The position numbers and the translations under genes were made by a program. DNA of 64,000 nt from Bombilactobacillus bombi. Its GTDB lineage: Bacteria > Bacillota > Bacilli > Lactobacillales > Lactobacillaceae. The notes under the pieces were generated by a model. That model was not told the origin of the DNA. It made no database searches and saw nothing but the letters and a program-made list of their open reading frames with translations. Positions within the stretch are counted from its first letter, which is position 1, and the number at the start of each line of letters is the position of its first letter. This document shows positions 16,052 to 25,788 of the stretch, piece after piece. Location of the stretch: positions 1 through 64,000 of the forward strand of contig NZ_SCHP01000004.1 in the NCBI RefSeq assembly GCF_013607485.1, in the 5' to 3' direction.

Positions 16052-17128
16052 TTAATTCAAACTCCCTCCAGCGAGATTTTCAATTTGACCTGCCTTCATT
16101 AAACGGTCGTATTCCTCAGAACGTTTCTTAATAGCAGCTGGAGGTTCAACCTTGGGCGCATCTGGGTGCAGCAGCCAAGTAGCTGCATAATGAGTAGGAC
16201 TAACCTTGAAAAATGGTGGCTGAGCTTCGGTATCAATTTTCATTGCGTAAGGATTACGTGGGGCAAACGCATCTCCCTTAGGTGGATCTAAAAGATCCGG
16301 CGGGGTACCAGGAATTGAGGCTAATTTGCCGCTGCCAATGTCTAGGGTAGGCATTGAACTTAAGAGTCCCCATGTGTACGGATGTTGTGGCTTGTAAAAG
16401 ATGTCATCGACAGTCCCATATTCGATAATTTTACCAGCATACATAACTGCCACACGATCAGCAATTCCTGCCACTACTCCTAAATCATGAGTGATGAAAA
16501 TAATCGAAGTTTCTAGCTTTTCTTGCAATTCCCGCATTAAATCAATGATTTGGGCTTGCACTGTAACATCTAGGGCAGTTGTAGGTTCGTCAGCAATCAA
16601 GATTTCAGGGTAATTAACAATCGCAATGGCAATCACAATCCGTTGGCGTTGGCCTCCAGAAAATTGATGAGGGTAGTCTTTCATCCGCGCAGCGGCGTTA
16701 GGAATACCTACTAACTCTAAAACTTCTTGTGCGCGTTTAAGAGCTTTTTCTTTGGAAATTTTACCATGAACTAATAAGGGTTCTGCTACTTGCTTACCAA
16801 TAGTCATTGTTGGATCCAGTGAAGTCATAGGATCTTGGAAAATCATCGCAATATCATTCCCGCGATGGTCATCCATTTGTTTTTCACTTTCTTTAAGCAG
16901 ATCTTGACCCTTATACTTAATTTCACCGCTAACGACTTGAGCGTTAGGTGCTAACAGACCCATAATACTACGGGTAGTAACGGATTTGCCGGAGCCGGAT
17001 TCACCTACAATTGCGAGAGTTTCACCCTTTTTGAGGTTAAAACTAACGTCGCGGATTGCTTGGACGGTGCCCGCATAAGTTTGAAAATTAATTTTGAGAT
17101 TTTTTACTTCAAGAATTTCATGTGCCAT
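16052..17128 (-). CDS. oppD: Oligopeptide ABC transporter ATPase OppD
   Basis: A 358-residue ATPase. Walker [11 protein letters not shown]-loop region [12 protein letters not shown], signature SGGQRQRIV, Walker [13 protein letters not shown], and C-terminal [16 protein letters not shown]. In OppD proteins this C-terminal region can carry an Fe-S cluster, but I do not see the usual four-Cys set here. The ATG at 17128 has AGGAGG upstream. Twelve bases after oppC. Confidence 0.94.
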   Translation of the reverse strand: MAHEILEVKNLKINFQTYAGTVQAIRDVSFNLKKGETLAIVGESGSGKSVTTRSIMGLLAPNAQVVSGEIKYKGQDLLKESEKQMDDHRGNDIAMIFQDPMTSLDPTMTIGKQVAEPLLVHGKISKEKALKRAQEVLELVGIPNAAARMKDYPHQFSGGQRQRIVIAIAIVNYPEILIADEPTTALDVTVQAQIIDLMRELQEKLETSIIFITHDLGVVAGIADRVAVMYAGKIIEYGTVDDIFYKPQHPYTWGLLSSMPTLDIGSGKLASIPGTPPDLLDPPKGDAFAPRNPYAMKIDTEAQPPFFKVSPTHYAATWLLHPDAPKVEPPAAIKKRSEEYDRLMKAGQIENLAGGSLN

Positions 17129-17140
17129 TAGATTAACCTC

Positions 17141-18160
17141 CTATTCAGATTTTGGATCAAACGCATCACGTAAGCCATCAGCAAACAAGTTAAAGGCAAT
17201 CATCAAAATACATAATACCAAAGCCGGATACCACATTTGGTAAGGTAAGAAACGAAAGGCCTTTTGACCATCGGAAAGTAAAGTTCCTAAAGAAGCATTT
17301 GGAGCTGGAATACCAATACCGATAAAACTTAAGAAAGCTTCAAAAAAGATGGCACTTGGAATAGAAAACATAGTTTGAATAATGATTGTTGACGAGAGGT
17401 TAGGAATAAGGTGTTTGCGCGCAATCCGCATGGGTGATTCTCCAATGGTAATAGAAGCAAGAATATATTCTTGTTCTTTCAATTGCAGCGTTTGAGCTCG
17501 GATTAGTCGCGCCATGGTGACCCAACTACTAAAGGCAATGGCTAAAATAATAGAAGTTAATCCAGGCTTTAAAACTAGCAATAACAAGATGGCAACAATT
17601 AAGTTAGGCACGGAAGAAATGATTTCGATGATTCGTTGCAGAATTAAGTCAACCGTTCCGCCTTTCCAACCTGAAATAATTCCGTACGGTAAACCAATAA
17701 TTAGGTCAACCAAAGTAGCAATAAAGGCAATGATTAGTGATAAACGAGTACCATAAAGAATTCGGGAAAATAAATCTCTTCCTAAATAATCAGTTCCTAA
17801 AACATAGGTGCGATTTTTGGGAACATTATTAGTTTCATAAGGATTAGTAACAATACCAGCGCTATTTTTAATGCGTCCCCGAAATCCAGGAATGTTAGTG
17901 TTAGCAATTCTAGGCGGTAAGTTAGCATAATCGGGATTTTGAGCATTGGGATCATGGGGTGATAAAACTGGTGCTGCAAAAGCCACAATCATAATAATTA
18001 TTAAGACAAAGAAAGAAACTACTGCTACTTTATCTTTTCGTAAACGACGCACGGCATCTTGGAAGAATGTTAATGAAGGCGCGCTAATCTTTTCTTGATT
18101 TTCTGATTGATCGCTGGTGATTTTTTTAAAACTATCAGCAGTAATTTTAATATCAGCCAT
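17141..18160 (-). CDS. oppC: Oligopeptide ABC transporter permease OppC
   Basis: A 339-residue inner-membrane permease with a long cytoplasmic N-terminus (about 45 residues), a first helix, an extracytoplasmic loop bearing DPNAQNPDY and LGTDYLGRDLFSRILYG (OppC hallmark), and the BPD_transp_1 domain with the EAA loop IARKHLIPNLSS. Two bases downstream of oppB. Confidence 0.93.
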   Translation of the reverse strand: MADIKITADSFKKITSDQSENQEKISAPSLTFFQDAVRRLRKDKVAVVSFFVLIIIMIVAFAAPVLSPHDPNAQNPDYANLPPRIANTNIPGFRGRIKNSAGIVTNPYETNNVPKNRTYVLGTDYLGRDLFSRILYGTRLSLIIAFIATLVDLIIGLPYGIISGWKGGTVDLILQRIIEIISSVPNLIVAILLLLVLKPGLTSIILAIAFSSWVTMARLIRAQTLQLKEQEYILASITIGESPMRIARKHLIPNLSSTIIIQTMFSIPSAIFFEAFLSFIGIGIPAPNASLGTLLSDGQKAFRFLPYQMWYPALVLCILMIAFNLFADGLRDAFDPKSE

Positions 18161-18162
18161 AA

Positions 18163-19095
18163 TTAGTTACCCTCCTTATTTGTGAGCCGAATCCGCGGAT
18201 CAATAATACTATATAAGATATCAGTAATCAGCAACATAACCATGAACATAACCGAATAGAAAATTGTCAGTCCCATAATTGTAGGGTAGTCATTAGTCAT
18301 GATGGACTTAACAAATTGTTCCCCAATTCCTGGGATTGAGAAGATGTTTTCTACAACCAGCGATCCTGTCAAGATGTTAGCAGTTAAAGGTCCGATGATT
18401 GTAATAACAGGGATTAAAGAGTTACGCAAGGTGTGCTTGACCACTGTTTGCCAGCGTGTATTACCTTTGGCTTTAGATAATTCAATATAGTCACTGTTTA
18501 AGACATCAACCATTTCTGTCCGCATAAACCGGGCAATTTGGGCTAAAGGCGATACAGCAAGGGCAATAGAAGGTAAGATACTTGATTGCCAGCCATTCCA
18601 CAGAGCAATTGGGAAAAGGTGCCATTTAAAGGCTAGATAAAATTGTAACAAAACACCTAAAACAAAACTTGGTACCGAGATACCTAAAATAGAAACGAAA
18701 GTTGCTAGACTATCAATCCAAGTATTCTTATTGATGGCAGCAATAGCGCCCAACAAAATACCCAAAATGGAACCAATAATCATAGCCTGAGCACCAATTA
18801 GCATAGAAGGCTGTAAGCGCGTCATAATTAATGAGGAAACAGGCTGATTGTTAAATTGGAAGGAAGTTCCAAAATCGCCATGAAGCAGATTTACCATATA
18901 AATCAAATATTGCTGCCAGATGGGTTTATTCAAACCATACTGTTGATTCATGATTTTTAATTGTGCGGCCGAAAGTTTATCCTGATTGGTAAAGGGAGTT
19001 CCGGGCATCATTTTCATCATGAAAAACGTCACACTGGCAACGATGAACAAGGTCAAAATCATATAAAAAATACGTTTAATTATATATTTGGTCAT
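18163..19095 (-). CDS. oppB: Oligopeptide ABC transporter permease OppB
   Basis: A 310-residue permease. First helix MTKYIIKRIFYMILTLFIVA, loop motif DFGTSF, and EAA loop TVVKHTLRNSLIPVIT. ATG 19095 is chosen because AAAGGAG sits 8 bases upstream; the in-frame GTG at 19104 abuts that site. A hairpin separates it from oppA. Confidence 0.93.
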   Translation of the reverse strand: MTKYIIKRIFYMILTLFIVASVTFFMMKMMPGTPFTNQDKLSAAQLKIMNQQYGLNKPIWQQYLIYMVNLLHGDFGTSFQFNNQPVSSLIMTRLQPSMLIGAQAMIIGSILGILLGAIAAINKNTWIDSLATFVSILGISVPSFVLGVLLQFYLAFKWHLFPIALWNGWQSSILPSIALAVSPLAQIARFMRTEMVDVLNSDYIELSKAKGNTRWQTVVKHTLRNSLIPVITIIGPLTANILTGSLVVENIFSIPGIGEQFVKSIMTNDYPTIMGLTIFYSVMFMVMLLITDILYSIIDPRIRLTNKEGN

Positions 19096-19115
19096 TGTAG
19101 CCACTCCTTTATAAA

Positions 19116-19158
19116 CAAAATAAAAGCGAAGCTCATTATATGTGTAAACTTCGCCTTT
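19116..19158 (-). terminator. Intercistronic hairpin between oppA and oppB
   Basis: On the minus strand AAAgGCGAAG ... CTTCGCtTTTATTTT, a stem with a 17-base loop and a T-rich tail. It would act as a partial terminator or 3' mRNA stabiliser, letting the binding protein be made in excess over the membrane complex, as is common for such operons. Confidence 0.65.
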
Positions 19159-19172
19159 ATTACTTGCTTTAA

Positions 19173-20819
19173 TTAATCTTTAACACGAAGTGAAACCATG
19201 TTATAGCTTCCAGAAGGTCCATAATCTAAATCTTTTACCCGTGAATGTGTCATCCAGGCTTCACCGTTTTGATAAAGTGGAATTACACCTTGTTGTTCAT
19301 TAGCAATATTTTGCGCTGCAACCATATCTTTCCAACGAGCAGCAGGATTGTTAGCATCTTCAGTCATACTCTTATTAACTAATGAATCATATTCAGGGTT
19401 ATTCCACTTACCCTTGTTATTGCTTGCATTAGAAGTGAAGAGAGTTAAGAAATTAATTGGGTCTGGAAAATCGGCATTCCATCCAGTAACAACTAAGTCG
19501 AAGTCACCATTATCAGAGCGAGAAAGACGACTCTTGAAAGGCACATTATTTAATGTAACTTTCATACCGGGTAATTTTTCTAATTGATTTTGAAGATATT
19601 CATTTTGTTGTTTAGCAATATCAGTATCATCCCCTAAGAGGACAAAGTTGAATTTCTTACCTGTGTTACCAGTTTCAGCTAAGCCTTCTTTCCAAAGTTT
19701 CTTAGCCTTGGCTAAATCATAGGTTGCATTGGCTTTACCAGTTTTAGCTGTTTCAGAAGTAAAGTCTTTACTCTTATTCTGCGGATCAAAGGACATATTA
19801 GAAGGTGTAAAAGAATGAGCAGGAGTGGTTCCATTGCCGAGAACTTTTTTAGTCAATTGCTCACGATTAATTGCAAGAGATAGTGCCTGACGCACTTTTT
19901 GATTTTTGAAGATTGTATCTTTTTGTTGGTTCATTTGGATATAAAATGTAGAATTCTGTTTTTGAATTCCATAGCCTTTAGAGCCCTTCATTTGCTTAGA
20001 AGTATCACCAGTAATTAAAGCACGATCTAGTTTATTAGCTTGATAGAGATTTAAGGAAGTAGAAGCATCTTTTATAACTTGATATTGAATTTTTTTAACT
20101 TTAACGTCCTTAGCATTCCAATAGTCATTATTCTTAATTTCAGTCCAACTATTGTTAGCACTACTCCATTTAACTAATTTATAAGGCCCATTGAAGACTA
20201 AAGTCTTAGAATTAGTACCATACTTCTTACCCCATTTATTAACTGTTTTTGGATTTTGTGGGTAAAAAGTTGCAGAAGCCATCAACTGGCTAAAGTACGG
20301 CATTGGCTTTTCAAGGGTAACTTGGAATGTGTGCTTATCTAAAGCCTTAACTCCCAAAGAGTCAACTGGTTTTTTGCCGGCAGTGATATCTTTGGCATTG
20401 GCAATACCTTCATAGATATAAGCATATTGAGATTTTGTCTTCGGATTAACGGTTCTTTTCCAGGCATAGACAAAGTCTTGTGCTGTAACTGGATCACCAT
20501 TACTCCACTTAGCATCTTTTCTTAATGGAAAGGTATAAGTTAGCCCATTATTAGTAGGTTGCACGACTTTGGTGGCAAGGGCAGGCTTGATATCTTTACC
20601 TTTATAGCGATAAAGGCCTTCCATTGTGTTGGTTAAATTTTGCGTGCCAATGATATCAGTGTTCAGTGATGAATCCATTGTTGCAATAACATCTTTTTCA
20701 GAAATTCGCACTGTATCTTTTGGTGCTTGGGCTTTTGATGACGAAGACCCACAACCTACAAGTGCACTAGCACTCAGTAAGACGGTAGCTCCAGCGACTA
20801 AGAGCTTATTTAATTTCAT
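19173..20819 (-). CDS. oppA: Oligopeptide-binding lipoprotein OppA
   Basis: A 548-residue SBP_bac_5 lipoprotein that captures peptides outside the cell. Signal peptide with lipobox LVGC (Cys23). Family blocks: ALATKVV, LRKDAKWSNGDPVTAQDFVYAWKR (read in parts), FNGPYKLVKW, VRQALSLAINRE and GWNADFPDPINFLTLF. GAGGAGAGG precedes the ATG. First gene of oppABCDF. Confidence 0.95.
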   Translation of the reverse strand: MKLNKLLVAGATVLLSASALVGCGSSSSKAQAPKDTVRISEKDVIATMDSSLNTDIIGTQNLTNTMEGLYRYKGKDIKPALATKVVQPTNNGLTYTFPLRKDAKWSNGDPVTAQDFVYAWKRTVNPKTKSQYAYIYEGIANAKDITAGKKPVDSLGVKALDKHTFQVTLEKPMPYFSQLMASATFYPQNPKTVNKWGKKYGTNSKTLVFNGPYKLVKWSSANNSWTEIKNNDYWNAKDVKVKKIQYQVIKDASTSLNLYQANKLDRALITGDTSKQMKGSKGYGIQKQNSTFYIQMNQQKDTIFKNQKVRQALSLAINREQLTKKVLGNGTTPAHSFTPSNMSFDPQNKSKDFTSETAKTGKANATYDLAKAKKLWKEGLAETGNTGKKFNFVLLGDDTDIAKQQNEYLQNQLEKLPGMKVTLNNVPFKSRLSRSDNGDFDLVVTGWNADFPDPINFLTLFTSNASNNKGKWNNPEYDSLVNKSMTEDANNPAARWKDMVAAQNIANEQQGVIPLYQNGEAWMTHSRVKDLDYGPSGSYNMVSLRVKD

Positions 20820-20853
20820 TTGAACCTCTCCTCATCTTTAAAAGATTGCTTAT

Positions 20854-20882
20854 AGTTTACAATTTTCAGCATTAAAAGTAAA
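20854..20882 (-). promoter_or_regulatory. Probable oppA promoter
   Basis: Minus strand: -35 TTTACT (20882-20877), 17-bp spacer, -10 TAAACT (20859-20854). About 35 bases upstream of the oppA start. A CodY-box resemblance in the spacer is too weak to claim. Confidence 0.4.
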
Positions 20883-20927
20883 TAGAAAAATTAAAAAAAA
20901 TTAATGCTCATCCCTAGATTTATTAAC

Positions 20928-22184
20928 TTAATTAATTTGATATGCAGCTAAATATGAATAATCAGTGGGACTAACTAGTAAATGGTAGATGGTTCCGTCG
21001 TTGTTGTATGACTGACTTTGGATTGTTAGTTGATTGACGTACTGATTTAATTGTGAATTATTAAAAGGAACCAGTACTTTTATCGTTTGATATTTATCAA
21101 ATAGCTTTTGACAAATTAATTGAATTAAAGTTTTCAAAGAGCTGGGCTGCAAGGCAGAATAATAGATGTTATTACCAGCTACTTCTACTCCATGATAATT
21201 AGGGGTTAAATCAGATTTGTTATAGGCATAAAGCATAGGCTTATTAGTAATACCAATTTCTAATAAAGTTTGCTGTGTAGTCTGCATCATTTGTTGGCGC
21301 TGACTATCAGAAGCATCAATAACTTGCACTAATAAATCAGCATTTTTAGCTTCTGCTAAGGTTGATTTAAAAGCTTCAATTAAGTTGTGGGGTAACTTGC
21401 TGACAAAACCAACCGTATCGGATAATAAAAAGCTTGGCTGTTGTGGCAGCGTTATTTTACGGATGGAAGTGTCCAACGTGGCAAAGAGTTGATCTTTGAC
21501 AAAGACTTTTTTGCTGTCATGATCAGTAATTAAATCCAAAATACCATTCAAAGTAGTTGACTTACCGGCATTGGTATAGCCGACCAGTGCCACTTTTGGT
21601 AACCGCGAGTTTTGGCGGCGTGTGCTTTGTGTAGTTAAAGTTTTTTCCACGTGTTGGAGTTCTTGCTTTAATTTGGTAATACGTTGACGTATGGTGCGCC
21701 GATTTAATTCTAATTGGCTTTCACCAGCACCTCGGTTAGCTAAGCCGCCTTGGCCACGCTGCTGGTCGAGGGGATTACCGGAAGGATGGATTCGTGGCAA
21801 TTGGTACTGTAATTGGGCGATTGCGACTTGTAGTTGGGCTTGGCGGCTATGCGCTCTTTGAGCAAACACTTGTAAAATTAGTTCGGTACGATCTAAGAAA
21901 TGCAATTGGGTAGCTTTTTCTAAATTGCGAACTTGAGCGGGAGTTAGTTCATCATTCACAATTATTAAAGTTACATTATGATATTGGGCAAGTTGCTTAA
22001 TCTCTTGTACTTTTCCGGAGCCAAAATAAGTTTTACCGTTGATTTGATCGATATTTTGCCGGACTTGAGCAGCTACTTCTTGGTTGTTAGCATTGACCAA
22101 TTGTGCTAATTCATTCATTGAATAGTCAAAATCTTCTTGTAAATGACTGACGCCTGCAATAATAACTTGATTGTTTTCTTCCAA
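20928..22184 (-). CDS. hflX: Ribosome-associated GTPase HflX
   Basis: A 418-residue protein with an N-terminal HflX domain (about 1-190, including the conserved GSGKVQEIKQL and QRGQGGLANRGAGESQLELNRR region in pieces) and a G domain: G1 GYTNAGKST, G3 DTVG in LLSDTVGFVSKLPHNLIEAFKST (pieces), G4 NKSD. HflX splits stalled or hibernating ribosomes. TTG 22184 start with AAGGAG 8 bases upstream. Confidence 0.93.
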   Translation of the reverse strand: MEENNQVIIAGVSHLQEDFDYSMNELAQLVNANNQEVAAQVRQNIDQINGKTYFGSGKVQEIKQLAQYHNVTLIIVNDELTPAQVRNLEKATQLHFLDRTELILQVFAQRAHSRQAQLQVAIAQLQYQLPRIHPSGNPLDQQRGQGGLANRGAGESQLELNRRTIRQRITKLKQELQHVEKTLTTQSTRRQNSRLPKVALVGYTNAGKSTTLNGILDLITDHDSKKVFVKDQLFATLDTSIRKITLPQQPSFLLSDTVGFVSKLPHNLIEAFKSTLAEAKNADLLVQVIDASDSQRQQMMQTTQQTLLEIGITNKPMLYAYNKSDLTPNYHGVEVAGNNIYYSALQPSSLKTLIQLICQKLFDKYQTIKVLVPFNNSQLNQYVNQLTIQSQSYNNDGTIYHLLVSPTDYSYLAAYQIN

Positions 22185-22235
22185 AAGTTTTACTCCTTAA
22201 AAATTCTATTTCTATTAGCAATATGCAATTAATTA

Positions 22236-22263
22236 ACAAAAAAAGCAACCATTTACGGTTGCT
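22236..22263 (-). terminator. Terminator of the amino acid permease gene
   Basis: Minus strand AGCAACC-gtaaat-GGTTGCT followed by a run of T. Confidence 0.85.
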
Positions 22264-22270
22264 GTTAATT

Positions 22271-23713
22271 CTATAATTTTGGATGTTCTCGTTGATATTT
22301 GGCAATCATTGGTAATATGGCCCCAATGACTAACATAACTAGCGGTTCAATAATATTTAAAGCTAGAACATGATAAAAAGTGGTTGTACCTGGCTTCTCA
22401 TCTACTGGCCAAATGCCCAAAGTAGCAAACAAGAAAGTGATGGCAAAACACCAAGCACCAACTGCCACAGCCAACTTATTATTTTTAATGTATACAAAGT
22501 CAGTGGGATAATCATCATTGTGTAGTCTAACAAGTATAAATGAGGAGAATAAAAAGCAGGTAGTATATGGTGACACAATACCGTTAAGATTTAACAATTG
22601 ATTAAAGATAGAATTCATATTGGGAAGAGTGGCACTAGCTACCATAATAAAGGTACAAATAGCAGTGGTAAGCCAATACCCATTAATGGGTAACCCCCGA
22701 TCGTCTAGTTTAGTTAAACCAGCTGGCAAGTACTTTTTGGCAGTATCAGACAGAAACATCCGAGTTCCTCCATCTAATAAGACTGCAAGTTGAGCCATCA
22801 TATAAATGGCCTGTGTGATCGCAAAGGCATATAAGAAAAATTGTCCACAGCCAAATTCAGCGCCCATTTTTTGAAAGGCATAATAAGAGCCGTTCATTTT
22901 TAAATCATTAGGTAGATGGTGCGCATTAAAGAAAATTCCCAGCGCAAAAGATCCTAGCACGGTTAAAAAGCCCGTCATAATTGCCAACATCCACATTGCC
23001 TTAGGAAAATCATGCTTGGCATCTTTCATTTCGGTGACATAAGGTGCAGCAAATTCAGACCCATTCATCGCAAAAATAATTAAGGCAAAGGAGCCTAAAT
23101 ATTTCATATCGACATGCGGTATGAATGACTGTACATTAAAAGGCTGGGTATGTGGAGCTCCGCCTTTTCCTAGATAAACGACGGTCATGACAACATACAA
23201 AATTGTCATAATAAACATGGCGCCTCCGCCAACTACACTAAAAATTTGTAAGGCATTCTTTAAGCGGTGTTCTACAAAAATAAATGCAGTAAAGATAACA
23301 GCAGTCAGCAGAGCGAACATGGCGTTACTCATTTTATCTGAAAGTGAGTTATTACCATAAATCATCCACCCAAAAGAAATTACCATTGAGTTGGCCACAT
23401 CGACAATATAAGGTAAACCAGATACCCAATAAGTCCAAGCACAAATATATCCCCATAAGTCACCACTAGTGTGGCGCACCCAAGAGGTCATGCCGCCACC
23501 GTCATTACTAAAGACGGAGCCTAAATGCCCTACAATCATTTCGTAAGGCACTACAAAAACAAAGAGCATCAAAATCCAGGTTGTTACAACTGCTAAGCCT
23601 TGATTTTGAAAGTTATAAATAATGTCATCAAAGCCAATGACTGTCACAAAATCCATTAAGGCAACTACGGGCCAGCTAATAAATTTTTTGCGATCTGGAT
23701 TTAGTTCATCCAT
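22271..23713 (-). CDS. APC family amino acid permease
   Basis: A 480-residue, 12-helix permease of the amino acid-polyamine-organocation superfamily, resembling the YfnA/GadC-like glutamate/GABA antiporter group: helix 1 region VVALMDFVTVIGFDDIIYN, helix 6 region FALIIFAMNGSEFAAPYVTEMKDAKHDFPKAM (pieces). Substrate uncertain. GGGGAGG precedes the ATG at 23713, and a TATAAT -10 lies at 23756-23761 (minus strand). Monocistronic. Confidence 0.85.
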   Translation of the reverse strand: MDELNPDRKKFISWPVVALMDFVTVIGFDDIIYNFQNQGLAVVTTWILMLFVFVVPYEMIVGHLGSVFSNDGGGMTSWVRHTSGDLWGYICAWTYWVSGLPYIVDVANSMVISFGWMIYGNNSLSDKMSNAMFALLTAVIFTAFIFVEHRLKNALQIFSVVGGGAMFIMTILYVVMTVVYLGKGGAPHTQPFNVQSFIPHVDMKYLGSFALIIFAMNGSEFAAPYVTEMKDAKHDFPKAMWMLAIMTGFLTVLGSFALGIFFNAHHLPNDLKMNGSYYAFQKMGAEFGCGQFFLYAFAITQAIYMMAQLAVLLDGGTRMFLSDTAKKYLPAGLTKLDDRGLPINGYWLTTAICTFIMVASATLPNMNSIFNQLLNLNGIVSPYTTCFLFSSFILVRLHNDDYPTDFVYIKNNKLAVAVGAWCFAITFLFATLGIWPVDEKPGTTTFYHVLALNIIEPLVMLVIGAILPMIAKYQREHPKL

Positions 23714-23779
23714 ACGACAATCCTCCCCAAATTTGGAAATAACAAAACGTTAAATATTATACGCCAAGCTGGGTCGTAA

Positions 23780-24007
23780 AAAAATATCCAAAATAAAAAA
23801 TTTGCTACAATAAATCATTGTTATGAATATATCCAAAAACAAGTTAATAATGGACATAAGTATGTCCGTATCAGTAAATTGAATTATTGGCCGCAAACTA
23901 AATATGCGGTCAATACCGGCCTTGGCGATATCTCTTCTGATCCTAATTATTGGATGAATAAAGGCTATTATCAATATTTCCCTGGTTTGAAAAAGATTAC
24001 TTTTTAA
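23780..24007 (+). pseudogene. Decayed 3' remnant of a protein-coding gene
   Basis: An open frame of 75 codons with no plausible start codon, ending TAA at 24005-24007. The last 60 residues look like real protein, rich in Tyr, Trp, Asn and Gly (e.g. YVRISKLNYWPQTKY, NTGLGDISSDPNYW), as in the C-terminal repeats of exported lactobacillar surface proteins. Upstream the frame is AT-rich and runs into a stop at 23777. Most likely the tail of a deleted gene; family not recognised. The rest of 23714-24076 holds only promoters. Confidence 0.55.
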
Positions 24008-24076
24008 TTAAAATTTTGTAATATGAATTAAGGAGTGTAAAATAAAAAACAATAAAATTAAGGAGTTTGGGTTTTA

Positions 24077-24892
24077 ATGAAAAACAAGACAGTCTTTCTT
24101 TTTTTATTGTTTAGTTTGTTAACTTTAACAGGTTGCGGTAAAAGCTTGGCACAACAGTCAGTTTTGGAAAATGCTCGCCAGAGTAATACTATTACTTGGG
24201 GCGTTAAGGGAGATGTTAAGCTTTTTGGGTTAATTGATGTGAAAGATGGACAACAAAAGGGTTTTGATGTGGATATGGCGCGCCATTTGACGAAACATAT
24301 TTTAGGTGCAAAGGGACAAGCAAAGTTTTTGACGGTAACTTCTCAATCGCGGACGCCATTGTTAAAGAATGGTAATGTTGATGCAATGATTGCAACTATG
24401 AATATTACACCGGAACGTAAAAAGGTAGTTGATTTTTCTAAATCTTATTTTGACGCGGGACAGTCATTATTAGTCCCTAAGAATTCCAAGATTAAGGATG
24501 CTCATCATTTAAATGGTCATACTGTTATTGGGGTTGTAGGAGCCAGTTCTGCTCAAAATATTAAAAAAATATCACCAAAGGCTCGCGTCTTAGAATTGCA
24601 AGATTATGCCCAAGCTATGAATGCCTTGAAATCTGGCCAAGGTGAAGCTCTAACAACTGATAATAGTATTTTGTACGGCTTGGCTGTCCAAAACCCCGGT
24701 TATCGTGTGCTGTCTGGGACTTTTACGTATGAGCCCTATGGTATAGCGGTAAATAAGAATCAAAAGGATTTTGTACGTGCCCTTAATAAGGCATTACGAG
24801 AAATGGAACATAATGGAGAATATAACCAATTAATTAAAAAATGGTTTAAAAATGTTCCTGGATTTAATTATCGGGCTTTATATAGGTATTAA
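24077..24892 (+). CDS. Polar amino acid-binding lipoprotein (SBP family 3), paralog 1
   Basis: A 271-residue periplasmic-type binding protein anchored as a lipoprotein: lipobox LTGC with Cys20. SBP_bac_3 core with GFDVDMARHLTKHIL, ITPERKKVVDFSKSYF and AVNKNQKDFVRALNKAL. It is a close paralog of the protein at 25789, differing mainly at scattered surface positions. It has its own terminator (24920) before the ATPase gene, so it can be expressed apart from the rest of the importer. Likely ligand glutamine, glutamate or related amino acids. Confidence 0.88.
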   Translation: MKNKTVFLFLLFSLLTLTGCGKSLAQQSVLENARQSNTITWGVKGDVKLFGLIDVKDGQQKGFDVDMARHLTKHILGAKGQAKFLTVTSQSRTPLLKNGNVDAMIATMNITPERKKVVDFSKSYFDAGQSLLVPKNSKIKDAHHLNGHTVIGVVGASSAQNIKKISPKARVLELQDYAQAMNALKSGQGEALTTDNSILYGLAVQNPGYRVLSGTFTYEPYGIAVNKNQKDFVRALNKALREMEHNGEYNQLIKKWFKNVPGFNYRALYRY

Positions 24893-24919
24893 GCGGATTC
24901 TGAGGTGTACGTTGTATCT

Positions 24920-24948
24920 AAAGAGATTAAAGATAATCTCTTTTTTTA
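24920..24948 (+). terminator. Terminator after binding protein 1
   Basis: AAAGAGATTA ... TAATCTCTTT stem with a four-base loop followed by T's. Confidence 0.85.
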
Positions 24949-24978
24949 ATAATTTATAGGCTAAATTTATTAAAAAAA

Positions 24979-25006
24979 TTGCCTAATATTAATATTTAAG
25001 TATAAA
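24979..25006 (+). promoter_or_regulatory. Promoter of the ATPase-SBP2-permease operon
   Basis: -35 TTGCCT (24979-24984), 16-bp spacer, -10 TATAAA (25001-25006), about 33 bases before the start at 25040. Confidence 0.5.
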
Positions 25007-25039
25007 ATGTAAATTAACTAAACCTAAGGGGCGATGAAT

Positions 25040-25777
25040 ATGTCAATGATTGAATTCCATGATGTCCAAAAATACTATGGACATTTTCATGCTTTGACAG
25101 ATATTAATTTGGAAATTGATAAGGGTGAGACTGTAGTTTTGATTGGTCCCTCAGGATCAGGTAAAAGTACTTTAGTAAGAACAGTTAACGGTTTGGAACG
25201 TATTCAAAGTGGCCAATTGATTGTGAATAATCACGACTTGTCTTCACCTAAAACAAATTTTGATATTTTGCGGCGGGATGTTGGCATGGTATTTCAACAT
25301 TTTAATTTATACGCTAATAAATCAGTATTAGAAAATATTATGTTGGCTCCGCGGATTGTTTTAAAAATGTCTGAAGACGCAAATCGTGAGCAAGCCTTGA
25401 AACTCTTAGACATGGTAGGATTAAAAGATAAAGCCAATAATATGCCTTCACAAATTTCCGGGGGACAAAAACAGCGGGTAGCCATTGCACGTTCTTTAGC
25501 GATGAAACCGCGCCTACTGTTATTCGACGAACCTACTTCAGCGCTAGATCCGGAAATGATTGACGATGTTTTGCAGGTTATTAAGCGAGTTACTTCGGCA
25601 AGTGATATGACTTCTTTGATTGTTACTCATGAGATGGGCTTTGCAAAAGAAGTTGCCAATCGAGTTATTTTTATGGATGCAGGCCAAATTGTTGAAGATG
25701 ATCAAAAAGAAGCCTTCTTTAAACAGCCAAAGACAGAACGTGCTCAACAATTCTTGAGTAAGATTATTACTCATTAG
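25040..25777 (+). CDS. glnQ: Polar amino acid ABC transporter ATPase
   Basis: A 245-residue GlnQ/HisP-type ATPase. Walker A GPSGSGKST, Q-loop MVFQHFNLY, signature ISGGQKQRVAIA, Walker B LLLFDEPTSALDPE, H-loop VTHEMGFA. ATG 25040 is preferred because AAGGGG lies 8 bases upstream; the ATG at 25034 is too near it. It heads a four-gene operon with SBP2 and two permeases. The symbol reflects family, not proven glutamine specificity. Confidence 0.9.
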   Translation: MSMIEFHDVQKYYGHFHALTDINLEIDKGETVVLIGPSGSGKSTLVRTVNGLERIQSGQLIVNNHDLSSPKTNFDILRRDVGMVFQHFNLYANKSVLENIMLAPRIVLKMSEDANREQALKLLDMVGLKDKANNMPSQISGGQKQRVAIARSLAMKPRLLLFDEPTSALDPEMIDDVLQVIKRVTSASDMTSLIVTHEMGFAKEVANRVIFMDAGQIVEDDQKEAFFKQPKTERAQQFLSKIITH

Positions 25778-25788
25778 GGGGAATAGTT

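Noticed and set aside
20854-20882. CodY box in the oppA promoter (AATTTTCAG...)
   Set aside because: About five of 15 positions mismatch; in AT-rich DNA this is not significant.
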